Shown piece by piece: positions 9,241 to 20,333 of a DNA stretch of 64,000 nt. The stretch covers positions 47,455 to 111,454 of the forward strand of contig NZ_LDNM01000038.1 of the NCBI RefSeq assembly GCF_001028135.1, read 5' to 3'. This DNA comes from Xenorhabdus griffiniae. Lineage in GTDB: Bacteria > Pseudomonadota > Gammaproteobacteria > Enterobacterales > Enterobacteriaceae. Position 1 is the first letter of the stretch, and every line of letters starts with the position of its first letter. The notes below the pieces were generated by a model. It made no database searches. It had not been told where the DNA came from and worked only from the letters and a program-made list of their open reading frames with translations. The position numbers and the translations under genes are program-made.

Positions 9241-10662
9241 CTATTCATTATACTTACTATTTATCTCTGTTGCCCACTGCTTCACGTGTTGGCGCGAAAC
9301 CTTTATTCCTCCGTTTTTCAGTTGTGCAGGTAACACATAGCAGGCAACAGGCCGCTGAAAAGCCGCAGTTTTATCCGCAAGCCAATCAATAATTGTCTCT
9401 GTTAGCACAGGATATTGAGTTTCAATGACCGCGACTGGCCGATGACCGAATTCAATATCAGGAATGGGAATAACAAAGCTCTGTTCAATTTGAGGATGTT
9501 GATTAATGATCCGCTCAATATCTTCTGGCTGGATACCCTCTCCTCCACTGAAAAACTGGTTGTCGAGACGCCCTAAGATCCGTAATTCCCCCTGTTCAAA
9601 TACGCCTCGGTCCCGTGTCGAAAACCATCCTTCATTATCTGTCAATGGCTGTAATTCCCCGTTAAACCAATAGCCATTCGCAATACTATCAGCGCGGATC
9701 TGAATTTCTTCATCGACTAAGCGAATGGATTTTCCCGGAAGTGGATTGCCTACCCCAGGCAACCCATCGGCGCGTTTTGCACAAACAGTTGATGCCATTT
9801 CTGTCAGCCCATAGCCACACCAACAACGAATACCCAGTTCTTCAGCTCGTTGAGTCAGCGACGTTGGTATCATAGCGCCTCCCAATAACACGTCTTTTAA
9901 TGTCAATGGATAGTTATGGGGTTGTTCCAGCAAACGCCACAGTTGAGTAGGCACAAGTGATGCATGGGTACAACCAGACAGCGCACGATCCAGCGGATGT
10001 AAATCCCGCAGCACTAATGTTGCGCCTGTTTGTAACCAACGCCAAAGGATCCCCTGACCTGAAACATGAAACAGGGGCAATGACAGTAACCAACTATCAT
10101 CTGGCTGAAAATCCATGCAGGAAAGAATACCTTGTGCGCTGGCAAGATGAGCACCAATGGAGTGTACCGCAGCCTTGGGTAACCCAGAAGAGCCAGAAGT
10201 CAGGATCATGCTGGCAGGACGTTGACTTTCCCACACCACCAATAGGTTGTTTTTTGCCCGCCGATCATGTTTCGCCGGAAACTTTTGTTGCCAGTCAAGT
10301 AGCTTAACGGGCATAACAGGCGAAGGTGAGTCCGTGAAATCCACCCCATAATCCATATTGAGATGAGCCAATAACTCCGCCAGCAACCGATCAGGTAATT
10401 GAGGATTAAGAAGTAACGCTCTGGCACCACATCGCAGGACAGCCAGGTAACACAACAGAAGTTCCGCACTGTTCTTGCCTCTCAAGATCACGCTACTACC
10501 TTCCACAACGCCCTGTTGGTGGAAATGGACAGCAATAGCATTGATGCTTTGCGTTAATTGATGCCAGGTTAATTGCTCATCATCTAACTGGATGGCCTGT
10601 TTTTCAGGTAAGGCCGCAGCCCAATGCTGCCACGGCCATTGAGTCCACTCTGTTACTGACAT
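9241..10662 (-). CDS. menE: o-Succinylbenzoate-CoA ligase MenE
   Basis: MenE activates o-succinylbenzoate to its CoA thioester through an acyl-adenylate, the substrate for MenB. The 473-residue protein is an ANL-family enzyme: the phosphate-binding loop [16 protein letters not shown] lies at about 153-168, [11 protein letters not shown] is the adenine-binding A5 motif, and [22 protein letters not shown] marks the hinge to the C-terminal domain. GGAG lies six bases ahead of ATG. The start overlaps the end of menC by 10 bp. It is the last gene of the menDHBCE unit. Confidence 0.96.
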   Translation of the reverse strand: MSVTEWTQWPWQHWAAALPEKQAIQLDDEQLTWHQLTQSINAIAVHFHQQGVVEGSSVILRGKNSAELLLCYLAVLRCGARALLLNPQLPDRLLAELLAHLNMDYGVDFTDSPSPVMPVKLLDWQQKFPAKHDRRAKNNLLVVWESQRPASMILTSGSSGLPKAAVHSIGAHLASAQGILSCMDFQPDDSWLLSLPLFHVSGQGILWRWLQTGATLVLRDLHPLDRALSGCTHASLVPTQLWRLLEQPHNYPLTLKDVLLGGAMIPTSLTQRAEELGIRCWCGYGLTEMASTVCAKRADGLPGVGNPLPGKSIRLVDEEIQIRADSIANGYWFNGELQPLTDNEGWFSTRDRGVFEQGELRILGRLDNQFFSGGEGIQPEDIERIINQHPQIEQSFVIPIPDIEFGHRPVAVIETQYPVLTETIIDWLADKTAAFQRPVACYVLPAQLKNGGIKVSRQHVKQWATEINSKYNE

Positions 10663-11633
10663 TCATAACTCCACACCATAGCCAGCTTATCCAGCATGAC
10701 ACATGGCATATGACTATCAGGCCAACAACGGATAAGTTGTGACTGGATAAGATCCAAAGTATCCAGACCTGGCAGTGAATCAGGCGTAAGCCATTGAGCA
10801 AGACGAGCCAATTGTGTCAAACCAAAGCTACTTTCAATGCTGGAGCTAATCACTGCTTCTAACCCTAACTGATGAGCTTCGGTAATTAATTGACGACAAC
10901 GGTCAATGCTGCCTGTCAATGTTGGTTTGATGATAATGGCAGAGACACCCTCTTGGGCTTCTACGATAAAACCGGCTTCACGGACACTTTCATCCCATGC
11001 AATGGCGATACCCGTTTCACGAGCAAACGCCAGAGATTCATCCCGGGTTTTGCAGGGTTCTTCGATAAAAGCAATTCGGTGCCGATAATCTGGATTGACA
11101 TATTTAGCAAATCCCTCTGCTTTTGTACGTGTCCAACTGCGGTTAGCATCTAATCGCAATCGGAGATCAGGCACCGCTTCAAGCATCACATTGACGACCA
11201 TGCCATCCCGTACGGCTTCATATAGCCCAACTTTCACTTTGGCAATTTTCTGCCCTGCCATACTTCCCAAACGCAGGATCACCGCATCGGGATCGCCCGT
11301 ACATAACACTGCCTTGCAATAATCGGCGGTTTCAGGCAACGTCCCCTGTAATTCAGCCAGTGCACAGCTTATGCCAAACGCAACGGAAGGCAGATCGCTC
11401 TCTTCTGGCTGTGTGCCCAGGCACCATTGTTGCAGCCATTCCACCGCCGATATTTCAGCTTGCTCAGGCGTTTCATGGCTGAATTCAGGCAATGGGGAAA
11501 TTTCTCCCCAACCATCTCGTCCATTTTCCTGTAAGTGCACCAGAAAACCGTCACGGGTTTTCAGGCGCTGATAACGCAGAATAATACCTGCCTCCATGGG
11601 CAGGCTGAATAGGTATAAAGTGGCTTTACGCAT
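10653..11633 (-). CDS. menC: o-Succinylbenzoate synthase MenC
   Basis: MenC dehydrates SHCHC to o-succinylbenzoate, the aromatic precursor of menaquinone. It is an enolase-superfamily member: the catalytic Lys lies in KVKVG, the metal ligands in [13 protein letters not shown] and WDESV, and a second Lys in IIIKPTL. With the start at 11633 (M-R-K-A-T-L-Y) it is 326 residues, near the 320 of E. coli. The frame is open upstream, but that extension would run into menB. The ribosome-binding site is weak. It is 13 bp downstream of menB and overlaps menE. Confidence 0.95.
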   Translation of the reverse strand: MRKATLYLFSLPMEAGIILRYQRLKTRDGFLVHLQENGRDGWGEISPLPEFSHETPEQAEISAVEWLQQWCLGTQPEESDLPSVAFGISCALAELQGTLPETADYCKAVLCTGDPDAVILRLGSMAGQKIAKVKVGLYEAVRDGMVVNVMLEAVPDLRLRLDANRSWTRTKAEGFAKYVNPDYRHRIAFIEEPCKTRDESLAFARETGIAIAWDESVREAGFIVEAQEGVSAIIIKPTLTGSIDRCRQLITEAHQLGLEAVISSSIESSFGLTQLARLAQWLTPDSLPGLDTLDLIQSQLIRCWPDSHMPCVMLDKLAMVWSYECQ

Positions 11634-11646
11634 GATGGATGACAAC

Positions 11647-12504
11647 TTACGGATTACGCGTGAATTTACGGAAATCAGGATGGCGTTTTTCGTTGAACGC
11701 ATTGCGCCCTTCCTGCCCTTCTTCGGTCATGTAGAACAGCATGGTGGCATTGCCCGCCAACTCCTGTAAACCAGCCTGACCATCACAATCTGCGTTCAAT
11801 GCCGCTTTCAGGCAACGCAACGCCATTGGGCTGTTTTCCAGCATCTCACGACACCAGCGCACAGTTTCTTTTTCCAATTCGGCATAAGGCACAACGGTGT
11901 TCACCAGTCCCATATCCAGGGCTTCTTTAGCATGGTATTGGCGACACAGGAACCAGATCTCACGTGCCTTTTTCTGTCCTACGATCCGGGCCATATACGA
12001 TGCCCCCCAGCCGCCATCAAAGGAACCGACTTTAGGGCCTGTTTGACCAAAAATGGCATTATCTGCCGCAATGGTCAAATCACACATCAAATGCAGGACG
12101 TGGCCACCACCAATGGCATACCCCGCAACCATAGCAACGACCGGTTTTGGACAGGTACGGATCTGACGCTGAAAATCCAATACATTCAGATGGTGTACTC
12201 CGCCATCATCTTTATAGCCGCCATAATCGCCACGGATCTTTTGGTCGCCTCCAGCACAAAACGCGTTTTCTCCCATTCCTGTCAGAATAATCGTGCCAAT
12301 GGCTTCGTCATAACGGGCATCTGCCAACGCCTGAATCATCTCTTTGACTGTCAAAGGACGGAACGCATTACGTACCTGTGGGCGATTAATCGTAATCCTG
12401 GCAATGCCATCTGCGGATTTATGGTAGAGAATATCTTCAAACCCCTGGGAACAATCTTGCCACTCAATAGGGGCATACAATTTTTCTTCGCTTGGGTAAC
12501 GCAT
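11647..12504 (-). CDS. menB: 1,4-Dihydroxy-2-naphthoyl-CoA synthase MenB
   Basis: MenB closes the second ring of the naphthoquinone by an intramolecular Claisen condensation. The 285-residue protein equals the E. coli length and is highly conserved, with CoA-binding and oxyanion motifs AFCAGGDQK and [12 protein letters not shown] typical of the crotonase fold. It has the bicarbonate-using type I sequence [12 protein letters not shown], where type II enzymes carry Asp in place of Gly. The start at 12504 is preceded by AAAGGA and restores the family length; an upstream in-frame start at 12525 would overlap the menH end. It is 13 bp downstream of menH. Confidence 0.97.
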   Translation of the reverse strand: MRYPSEEKLYAPIEWQDCSQGFEDILYHKSADGIARITINRPQVRNAFRPLTVKEMIQALADARYDEAIGTIILTGMGENAFCAGGDQKIRGDYGGYKDDGGVHHLNVLDFQRQIRTCPKPVVAMVAGYAIGGGHVLHLMCDLTIAADNAIFGQTGPKVGSFDGGWGASYMARIVGQKKAREIWFLCRQYHAKEALDMGLVNTVVPYAELEKETVRWCREMLENSPMALRCLKAALNADCDGQAGLQELAGNATMLFYMTEEGQEGRNAFNEKRHPDFRKFTRNP

Positions 12505-12517
12505 TATTGAGTTTCCT

Positions 12518-13288
12518 TTAACCAAAAAGTGATAAAAAATAGCTCACTGCGCTGGCAAAAGCCGCAGGATTGCCATAATGAGCATTATGTCCAGCTTGAG
12601 GAATGGTTGTTAATGGCAACGTATATTGCTGCGCTATATTCCGGAATTTACGATCATTTTCCCCACATAAGTAAGAGAAAGGAATAGATATGTGCTGTAA
12701 AGCAGAAACCAGCCAGGGTTGGCGGCCTAAAGAAGTATTTTCCAGCATATCCGCGATACGCTCTCCCCTGTTTTGACTGCGCAGATGAATAAGTTGCTCA
12801 CGTTGAGCCGTCGTTAAATCAGCAAATATCGGTTGTTGATACCAATCAGGTAAGACTGACACCATTGGCTCCTGACGAAAACGCTGTGCCCAATGCTGAT
12901 CATTGCGTAATCGCATATCACGCTCCTGCTGGGAAAACAGCCCCGGATTTCCTCCTTCCACCAGCAATCCGCGCAAGCCATTTTGTTTACCATAGAGCGC
13001 ATGGTGCATGGCAATTCGTCCTCCCAGTGAATAGCCAATCAAGCAGTACTCATTGATTGGATACTCCGCTAAGGCTGCTCCCAGCAATTCACTCATCTCA
13101 GCAAAACCGCCTGTTAAGGCTATATCGGCGGAATTACCGTGCCCGGGTAAATCAACAACCAATGAAGGATATCGATTGCACGCCTCCACGACAGGAGACC
13201 AGTCGTCGCCGGTTCCCAATAATCCATGCAACCAAACTAACCATGTCCCTTGATTATGTGTATGAAATGCCCGGAAATTTAGTTTCAC
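12518..13288 (-). CDS. menH: SHCHC synthase MenH
   Basis: MenH eliminates pyruvate from SEPHCHC to give SHCHC. It is a 256-residue alpha/beta-hydrolase: the oxyanion region is [12 protein letters not shown], the nucleophile is Ser87 in GYSLGG, and the other triad members are probably Asp212 (GENDRKF) and His234 (AGHNAHY). The start is GTG, with AGGTGG eight bases upstream, and overlaps the menD stop by 4 bp (GTGA), so translation is probably coupled. Confidence 0.94.
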   Translation of the reverse strand: MKLNFRAFHTHNQGTWLVWLHGLLGTGDDWSPVVEACNRYPSLVVDLPGHGNSADIALTGGFAEMSELLGAALAEYPINEYCLIGYSLGGRIAMHHALYGKQNGLRGLLVEGGNPGLFSQQERDMRLRNDQHWAQRFRQEPMVSVLPDWYQQPIFADLTTAQREQLIHLRSQNRGERIADMLENTSLGRQPWLVSALQHISIPFSYLCGENDRKFRNIAQQYTLPLTTIPQAGHNAHYGNPAAFASAVSYFLSLFG

Positions 13289-14958
13289 AAAGACGCCACC
13301 TGTTTGAGCAGCTCCTGCAGGCAGACCACTCCGGCATTGCTTGGCACTTTTAGCTCAACCAATGTCGTCTCCTTACGATCCCATACTTGTTGGGCACAGC
13401 GTTTTAATTCCGGCCAATTTTGTGGTGCCGCATAGTTTAGGCCGAACATGGCAGCAACATGATTAAAATTGACATCTTGCGGCATACAGTAAAAACGCTG
13501 GCGTTCTTCCTGCGGTGTCGGTAACAGAGAAAAAATCTGCCCACCATTATTATTCACTATGATCAATAACATCGGTTCAGAAAGGTGGCGTAATAAAGCC
13601 AGGCTATTGAGATCATAGAGGGCAGAGATATCACCTATCACCGTGAGTGTCGGTTTATTTGTCGCCCGCTGTACGCCTGCTGCGGTCGCAATCAAGCCAT
13701 CTATACCACTGGCACCTCGGTTACTGTAAACCGGATAACCCACGGGAAGCTGCCCCAAAGCATCAACCAAACGTACAATCAAGCTATTGCCAACAAACAA
13801 TTGCCCCTGTTCTGGCAACAATTGATGCAGCTGATGCGCAACCGCGGCCTCACTGAATTCTCCCGTCAACTTTGTTTCAACACACTTAAACGCGCTTTTT
13901 GACCATGAATTCAATTCCTCTGCCCAGGGTACTCGTGAATATGCGGGATGTTCCCGTAACCAATCAGTCACACTGCAAGTGAATTTGCGCCCTCTATGGT
14001 TTTCAGGATCAAGCCTGCCGGCAATGGGATCGACAATCCAATACTGCTCAGGCTGGCATTTAGCCTGCCATTGCAGCAGTCGCTTACCTGTCAGGCTGGC
14101 ACCAAATTGGATCACTAATTGCCCTTGTGCCAAGATTTCCTGAGTGCGGGAGTGAGTCAGCCATAAATCTGCACATGGCAAAGGCTGCCCCGTTTGGGAC
14201 AACACATCACCAATAAGTGGCCATCCCATCTCTTTTGCCCATTGAGCAACATAGTTGCCCTCTTCTGCGCTCATTCTCCCTGCCAGTACAATTCCCTGTT
14301 TTTTCTGCCAGATATCCCAATCAACTGCCTTGAGGGTGGTATACATTTCTGGCTGGATCAACCACGGTTCATTCCCTTGCCACCAATCCCCCAATGTTTG
14401 CAACCAATCTTGATGCGCTGTCACCTCATCACCATACAAAGGCTCCGCAAACGGGCAATTAATATGCAGAGCACCTTGTTTCAGGTTTGACATTGCATTA
14501 TCGATAGACGAAACCAACCAACTGGCAGGGATCTCTGTGGTTGGTCGTGGCAGTGCTAAAGTTTGCGCGGGATGAGAAGCAAACATGCCTACCTGACGAA
14601 TAGCCTGATTAGCACCACAATCGATTAATTCAGACGGCCTGTCTGCGGTGAGAAATACCAATCGCTCTCCCGTCAATCCTGCTTCAATTAAAGAAGGATA
14701 CAAATTGGCAACTGCCGTTCCAGACGTCACAATAACCGCAATCGGCTCTTTGCCCGCTTTTGCCAGTCCTAAAGCCAAATAGCCCAACCCGCGCTCATCA
14801 AAATGAGTATGGCAGTTCAACTTATGGTTTTTTGCGGCAGCCAATGTCAATGATGTTGAACGAGAGCCGGGAGCAATGCAGACATGACGCAATCCGTGGC
14901 GGGTTAATGCTTCCAATAAAAGTTCCGCCCAGCGGCGGTTGAGTGCGCTGTTTGACAT
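13285..14958 (-). CDS. menD: SEPHCHC synthase MenD
   Basis: MenD is a thiamine-diphosphate enzyme that adds the succinyl semialdehyde unit from 2-oxoglutarate to isochorismate, the first committed step of menaquinone synthesis. The 557-residue protein has the substrate-side motif [15 protein letters not shown], a conserved FDERGLG with the catalytic Glu, [11 protein letters not shown], and the ThDP/Mg motif [10 protein letters not shown]...NNNGG near the C terminus. The start at 14958 ([10 protein letters not shown]) aligns with known MenD; a longer start at 14994 is possible but adds unmatched residues. It is the first gene of the operon. menF (isochorismate synthase), which precedes menD in E. 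coli, is absent here. Confidence 0.96.
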   Translation of the reverse strand: MSNSALNRRWAELLLEALTRHGLRHVCIAPGSRSTSLTLAAAKNHKLNCHTHFDERGLGYLALGLAKAGKEPIAVIVTSGTAVANLYPSLIEAGLTGERLVFLTADRPSELIDCGANQAIRQVGMFASHPAQTLALPRPTTEIPASWLVSSIDNAMSNLKQGALHINCPFAEPLYGDEVTAHQDWLQTLGDWWQGNEPWLIQPEMYTTLKAVDWDIWQKKQGIVLAGRMSAEEGNYVAQWAKEMGWPLIGDVLSQTGQPLPCADLWLTHSRTQEILAQGQLVIQFGASLTGKRLLQWQAKCQPEQYWIVDPIAGRLDPENHRGRKFTCSVTDWLREHPAYSRVPWAEELNSWSKSAFKCVETKLTGEFSEAAVAHQLHQLLPEQGQLFVGNSLIVRLVDALGQLPVGYPVYSNRGASGIDGLIATAAGVQRATNKPTLTVIGDISALYDLNSLALLRHLSEPMLLIIVNNNGGQIFSLLPTPQEERQRFYCMPQDVNFNHVAAMFGLNYAAPQNWPELKRCAQQVWDRKETTLVELKVPSNAGVVCLQELLKQVASL

Positions 14959-15099
14959 AGAATGCCCAAAAAGTTCTTTCAAAAATGAGGCCAAAAAATA
15001 AGAGATAATTATATAAGATGTTCTTGATCTTAACGCGGATAAAAACGATTTCCTTATCTTAGTTCAAGGAATTGTCATTTAATTGGCGATATTTCAGCT

Positions 15100-15158
15100 A
15101 TATACTCGATAAACTTCACGTTGCAACCCGCAAGACGACGCGAGGCCTTATATTTTCC
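15100..15158 (-). repeat. Truncated copy of the dispersed palindromic repeat
   Basis: Reads in reverse the outer half of the copy at 48998-49102: TATACTCGATAAACTTCACG, then a GCAAGACGACGCGAGG-like segment and CCTTATATTTTCC. It stops where the central GC palindrome should begin, so it is a partial or diverged member. Confidence 0.75.
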
Positions 15159-15541
15159 TCTGACGTTATCTGCAAGTGATAACAATATCCATATAATTAC
15201 TAATGCAAATCACTCATACAATATCGTTTGAAATTCACACACAAAAGAGAATACCCGAATATCAATTTCGCTAACATTTTCGGCATGGTGATTAAAAATA
15301 GTATTTAATTTTGAAATATAGTCATATTACGATTAACAAACCCCACTTTTATACTGAAAAATAAATTAACCTCACTTTAACGCATTTATTTAAAATAAAA
15401 GCCCCAACAACCAATAATATTCATCCTTCGGTAATAAAAAATATTTACACTCAGTCTCAGTTTTTTTCATTGAAATCAATTTTAATATTCCTATTTATTT
15501 TTTAAAATATTTTCACGACAGAGGGATCAAAATACAACTAA

Positions 15542-15555
15542 TTGATATAAAACAA
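15542..15555. promoter_or_regulatory. Possible FNR/CRP-family box upstream of pgaA
   Basis: TTGAT-ATAA-AACAA differs from TTGAT-N4-ATCAA at one base. It lies 260 bp before pgaA, close to the spacing of the perfect box before the EAL gene. In sequence this A/T rich, a chance match is quite possible. Confidence 0.3.
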
Positions 15556-15801
15556 ATAAAATAATTTCAAAACATAAATATCATACTTATGCATTATTTT
15601 ATATAGAGATAGTGTCAATGCAAAACCAAATGCGCTTAATTATTTCATGAAATTTTCTCATTGATATAAATTCACGCAATACGTATTATTCTGCCTCTTC
15701 AAAAATGAAGAATGTAAAAAATCATCTTAATCTAAATTAAATTAAATTCCGTCTGGTCCTGCTATTTGTAAAACCAACAAGCAGTATAAAAAGGGGATGG
15801 C

Positions 15802-18285
15802 GTGTCATATCTTTATTTCCGTCCGATGGGCTTTTATAGATATCGGTATAGGCTGTTATCGTTATTTATTTCATTAAGTTGTTTAATCACAACGGAATCC
15901 GCTCAGGCAGATTACGATGCATTAATTCAACAAGCCAGAAATGGCAATACCAATCCCATGCTCGAATATATTCGTCAGGAAGAGAAACGACATCGTCTTT
16001 CTTCCTCGCAAATTGCTGATTGGTTGCAAATTGCAAGCTGGGCTGGACATGATGATGAAGTCATTTCGCTCTGGCAACGTTATCGCTCAATGGCTATACC
16101 TGCCAGAGGGATCGCGGCGGTTGCCCGGGCCTATCGCAACCAACGTCAATGGTCACAGGCAATACAGCTATGGCGCACAGCCCTGACCCTGGACAAGCAG
16201 AACAGAGACATCAAAGCGGGCTTTATCATGACACTCGCCGATGCCAGACAAGACACGGAAGCCCGTCGTTTGGCAAACGATTTATTGGCTCGTCAACCCG
16301 ACGCCGCTAATTACCGTTTGCTGGCCTACGTTGACCAGGCTGCCGGCCGGATATGGCATGCCCTGCAAGTGCTTTCTATCGCGCATAAACGGTTTCCCGA
16401 CAATAAGGAAGTCACCCAAGACTATCTGTTCAGCCTCAAAAACAATCGCGTCAGTGCTCCTGCATGGCACCTGGGGCAACAGCACGCTACACAATTAACC
16501 ACGGCGCAACTGCGCAATCTGGAAGCCGGTGCCGCAGCAGAATTGGTTCGCTTGTCAATGATCCCCAATCGTAATGAAAAAGAGCGCTTTGACATTGCTG
16601 ACAGGGCACTTGCACGCTACGAACAGATGCTTAATCAATGGCACAACCTACCCGATGCACAACACGATTATCAACGGGTGCGCATTGATAGGCTTGGTGC
16701 TCTTCTTTCCCGCCATCGGATGCAAGACGTTATTGATGAATACCAGACGTTGCAAAAACAAGGCATACCTCTCCCGGAATATGCACAGAAATGGGCAGCG
16801 GCAGCCTATCTGAATTTGCGCCAGCCAGAAAAAGCGCGGAATATCCTGCACTCGTTGAATTACCCTGATGAAAATATTTCGTCGTCAGGGAACATTTCAC
16901 CGCCCAATATTCCCCTTGAAGATGATATCGTCCTTTTTTATGCGAATGTGGAAAGTGAGCGTCTGGATGCCGCTCAACAACTTGCCACCGGTATCAAACA
17001 ACGCAATCCTTATATGCTGAATGTCTTTGGCTCCCCCATTCGTGTTCCGAATGATGGCTGGCTGCAAGGGCAGCAATTTTTAGCGGAGTCTGCACAATTA
17101 CGTGAAGATCTTGCCGAAGCAGAAAAACGCTTTACCCATTTAGCCCGTACAGCGCCTGGCAATCAGAAATTACGGATTGATCTGGCGTCTGTCTGGCTGG
17201 ATCGTGGTTGGTCACGCCGTGCTGAGAGTGAATTAAAGCAAATTGAAGGGCTCGATCAGCGTCATCTGGCATTGGAAATCCAGCAAGGTTATACCGCGCT
17301 GGCTCTGCAAGAATGGCGGCAGCTGGACTTGCTGGCCGATGATGTTATTACCCGCGCCCCAGAAGACACGTCCGCTAAACGCTTTAACCGCCTGCGTAAT
17401 GTGCATCATATGTCAGAACTGCAAATTAAGGTTAATCAGGGCATTAATTCAGATAATCCTGAAAGTGGCAAACACAGTTCAGATATTGACGCAGTACTTT
17501 ATAGCCCTCCCTTTGAGGATAATTGGCGCTTATTTACCGGTGGTGCTTACAATCGCGGCCAGTTCTCAGAAGGCTGGGGGTTGAACCGTGATTTACGCGG
17601 CGGTGTAGAGTGGCGTTCGCGGGATCTTTGGCTGGAAGGTGAAGTTTCTGCGCGTCATTATCGTCATGGCAGCAAGGTGGGATTACGGATCGCAGCCTGG
17701 TATGACTTCAATGATCAATGGCGACTGGGTGGCTCCGCAGAACGTCTTGCCCGTAATACCCCCCTGCGTGCGTTGAGCAATCATATCCACGCCCATGGTG
17801 GACAAATTTATGCCCGCTGGAGATACAGCGAACGCAGCCAATGGAGCGCTCGCTTTACCCCTGCATTCTTTTCAGATGGCAACCATCGCTTTGAATATGG
17901 CATTGATGGCCTTCAACGCCTCTATACCGCTCCTTACCTGAAACTTGATGGGCAGTTGGAACTGAGTACGACTCACAATACCCGGCAAAATACCCCCTAT
18001 TTCAATCCCAAAAGCGACTTCACCTTCCTGCCTGAGCTGGAAGCAGACCACATCATATATCGGCACTATCAAACTGTCTGGAGCCAGCAAGTTGTGGCGG
18101 GTATCGGGCAATATTGGCAGCAAGGGTACGGCAGTGGCCTAATCACAATGGTGGGATATGGTCAACGTATTAAATGGAATGATGTTATTGACACAGGGGT
18201 AAGGCTCACGCTGGATAAACGTCCTTATGACGGTAAACGAGAGAGTAATCTGCAAGCTGCTTTTGATTTAATCTATCGGTTCTGA
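15802..18285 (+). CDS. pgaA: PNAG export porin PgaA (HmsH)
   Basis: PgaA exports partially deacetylated poly-beta-1,6-N-acetylglucosamine through the outer membrane. The 827-residue precursor has a Sec signal peptide (about 1-36, cleavage at A-Q-A|D-Y) and a long periplasmic TPR-rich region (about 40-520) that in E. coli binds PgaB and polymer. A C-terminal barrel of roughly 300 residues ends in the outer-membrane signature D-L-I-Y-R-F. The start is GTG at 15802 behind AAGGGGA. It is the first gene of pgaABCD, 11 bp before pgaB. The operon is named hmsHFRS in Yersinia and Photorhabdus. Confidence 0.95.
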   Translation: MSYLYFRPMGFYRYRYRLLSLFISLSCLITTESAQADYDALIQQARNGNTNPMLEYIRQEEKRHRLSSSQIADWLQIASWAGHDDEVISLWQRYRSMAIPARGIAAVARAYRNQRQWSQAIQLWRTALTLDKQNRDIKAGFIMTLADARQDTEARRLANDLLARQPDAANYRLLAYVDQAAGRIWHALQVLSIAHKRFPDNKEVTQDYLFSLKNNRVSAPAWHLGQQHATQLTTAQLRNLEAGAAAELVRLSMIPNRNEKERFDIADRALARYEQMLNQWHNLPDAQHDYQRVRIDRLGALLSRHRMQDVIDEYQTLQKQGIPLPEYAQKWAAAAYLNLRQPEKARNILHSLNYPDENISSSGNISPPNIPLEDDIVLFYANVESERLDAAQQLATGIKQRNPYMLNVFGSPIRVPNDGWLQGQQFLAESAQLREDLAEAEKRFTHLARTAPGNQKLRIDLASVWLDRGWSRRAESELKQIEGLDQRHLALEIQQGYTALALQEWRQLDLLADDVITRAPEDTSAKRFNRLRNVHHMSELQIKVNQGINSDNPESGKHSSDIDAVLYSPPFEDNWRLFTGGAYNRGQFSEGWGLNRDLRGGVEWRSRDLWLEGEVSARHYRHGSKVGLRIAAWYDFNDQWRLGGSAERLARNTPLRALSNHIHAHGGQIYARWRYSERSQWSARFTPAFFSDGNHRFEYGIDGLQRLYTAPYLKLDGQLELSTTHNTRQNTPYFNPKSDFTFLPELEADHIIYRHYQTVWSQQVVAGIGQYWQQGYGSGLITMVGYGQRIKWNDVIDTGVRLTLDKRPYDGKRESNLQAAFDLIYRF

Positions 18286-18296
18286 AGGATTTTTTT

Positions 18297-20333
18297 ATGA
18301 TACACAATGTTTTTCGTCATTGGTTGATGATATCGGCCCTGCTGATTAGCTTGTTACTCCCCCAGTTTGGCATGCTGGCATATGCAGAAAAACCTGATTT
18401 CGTTCCACCAGCCCAACGGCCGCTTTCCATGAATGAACGCCCCTGGCCTAAAAATGGCTTTGTAGTTCTGGCTTACCATGATGTCGAAGATGATGGGGCA
18501 GATCAGCGTTTTATGTCAGTCCGTACCAGCGCATTAAACGATCAGTTTGCCTGGCTGCGGGAAAATGGCTACCAGCCGGTTACAGTCGACCAAATTCTCA
18601 CTGCCAATCAGGGCGGTACGCCATTGCCGCCCAAGGCTGTATTGCTGACTTTCGATGATGGCTATAGCAGTTTCTACCACCGCGTATTTCCGCTGCTGAA
18701 AGCCTATCACTGGCCTGCCGTTCTGGCTCCCGTTGGGATCTGGGTTGATGTACCCGCCGAAAAACCCGTTGATTTTGGCGGGTTGATGGTGGCGCGGGAG
18801 CGCTTCACGACCTGGGAACAGGTAGCAGAGATGTCTCGTTCTGGTTTAGTGGAAATAGGTTCCCATACTTATCAGCATCACTATGGTGCCATCGCTAATC
18901 CACAAGGCAATACCGAGCCGGCTGCGGCCATTCGCATTTACGATCCGAAAACAGGTCACTATGAAAGTGGGCAGGCGTTCCGCCAGCGGATAGAAAAGGA
19001 TATTGCCACTATTACCCAAAGAATTATCGCTGCCACAGGCAAGCAGCCACGGGTCTGGATTTGGCCTTATGGTATCGATAACGGTGTTACGCTGGAAATA
19101 GCCAAACGCTACGGCTACAAAATGGCATTGACCCTGGATAACGGGCTGGCAAACGTCAACAATCTTGATAATGTGCCACGTATATTGCTCACACATAACC
19201 CTTCTCTGAAAGAATTCGCCGGGCAGGTTATTCAGGTACAGAATAAACCGATCTTACGGATTGCCCATATTGATCTGGACTATGTTTATGATCCAGACCC
19301 CGTTCAACAAGCCGATAATCTCGACAAGCTGGTTCAGCGCATTGCCGATCTGCGCGTCAATACCGTTTTCCTGCAAGCCTTTGCTGATCCCAAAGGCGAT
19401 GGCACTGTACGGGAACTCTACTTTCCTAATCGCTGGCTACCGATGCGGGCGGATCTCTTTAACCGTGTTGCCTGGCAACTGCACAGCCGCCTGAATATTG
19501 AAGTTTATGCGTGGATGCCCGTTCTGGCCTTTGAACTGGAGTCTTCACTCCCGCGGGTGATGAGCGATGACACAAGTCATGACCAGCTGTTTGTAAACCC
19601 GACACAATATCGTCGTTTATCGCCCTATAACCCAGAAAACCGCCGGAGGATCAAAGAGATTTATCAAGATTTGGCCTCTCATGCTATTTTTCAGGGCATC
19701 CTGTACCACGATGACGCCGTCATGTCTGATTTTGAAGATGCTGGCGCAGATGCCATCAAAGCTTATCAGGCCGCAGGTTTATCTGCTTCCCTTGCAGAAA
19801 TTCGGCAAGATCCAGAACAATTCGCCCGTTGGACACGCTTTAAAAGCCAATACCTGATTGATTTCACTCATGAGTTAACCAGAGAACTCAAGTCAATACG
19901 GGGTTACCAGATCAAAACTGCACGCAATATTTTTGCCCTGCCCATTCTGGAACCGGACAGCGAAGCGTGGTTTGCCCAAAATCTGGATGACTTCCTCGCC
20001 CACTACGATTGGGTTGCCCCTATGGCAATGCCATTGATGGAAAATGTGCCACTAGCAAAAAGCAATCAATGGTTATCCCGCTTGGTGAAAATCATTGCCC
20101 AACGCCCACAAGCCCTGGACAAAACTGTTTTTGAATTGCAATCCGTAGATTGGCGCCAGCCACTGGATAAAAGGGCAATTTCAGGGCACCAATTAGCAGA
20201 GTGGATGCGACAATTGCAGCTCAACGGCGCACAGAGCTTCGGTTACTACCCTGATGACTTTCTTAACAATCAACCAGAAATGAATGAGATCCGCCCTGTT
20301 CTTTCTCCTGAATGGTATCCACTTCATGATTGA
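18297..20333 (+). CDS. pgaB: PNAG N-deacetylase PgaB (HmsF)
   Basis: PgaB partially de-N-acetylates PNAG in the periplasm, which is needed for export. The 678-residue protein has an N-terminal NodB-type deacetylase domain (about 50-300) with TFDDGY (Asp120, Asp121) and the metal-binding SHTYQHH (His190, His195). Its C-terminal (beta/alpha)8 hydrolase-like domain (about 320-660) has the conserved HIDLDYVYD. The N terminus is a Sec signal peptide ending A-Y-A|E-K with no Cys, so unlike E. coli PgaB there is no lipobox. GAAGGA precedes the ATG by seven bases. The end overlaps pgaC by 8 bp. Confidence 0.95.
   Translation: MIHNVFRHWLMISALLISLLLPQFGMLAYAEKPDFVPPAQRPLSMNERPWPKNGFVVLAYHDVEDDGADQRFMSVRTSALNDQFAWLRENGYQPVTVDQILTANQGGTPLPPKAVLLTFDDGYSSFYHRVFPLLKAYHWPAVLAPVGIWVDVPAEKPVDFGGLMVARERFTTWEQVAEMSRSGLVEIGSHTYQHHYGAIANPQGNTEPAAAIRIYDPKTGHYESGQAFRQRIEKDIATITQRIIAATGKQPRVWIWPYGIDNGVTLEIAKRYGYKMALTLDNGLANVNNLDNVPRILLTHNPSLKEFAGQVIQVQNKPILRIAHIDLDYVYDPDPVQQADNLDKLVQRIADLRVNTVFLQAFADPKGDGTVRELYFPNRWLPMRADLFNRVAWQLHSRLNIEVYAWMPVLAFELESSLPRVMSDDTSHDQLFVNPTQYRRLSPYNPENRRRIKEIYQDLASHAIFQGILYHDDAVMSDFEDAGADAIKAYQAAGLSASLAEIRQDPEQFARWTRFKSQYLIDFTHELTRELKSIRGYQIKTARNIFALPILEPDSEAWFAQNLDDFLAHYDWVAPMAMPLMENVPLAKSNQWLSRLVKIIAQRPQALDKTVFELQSVDWRQPLDKRAISGHQLAEWMRQLQLNGAQSFGYYPDDFLNNQPEMNEIRPVLSPEWYPLHD

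Larger units (their letters stand above)
14959..15801. other. Long AT-rich divergent region between menD and pgaA
   Basis: About 840 bp with no supported gene on either strand. It must carry the menD and pgaA promoters. Recognisable pieces are a truncated copy of the dispersed repeat (15100-15158), an FNR-like box with one mismatch (15542-15555), and AAGGGGA before the pgaA GTG. The rest is low-complexity A/T sequence. Confidence 0.6.
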
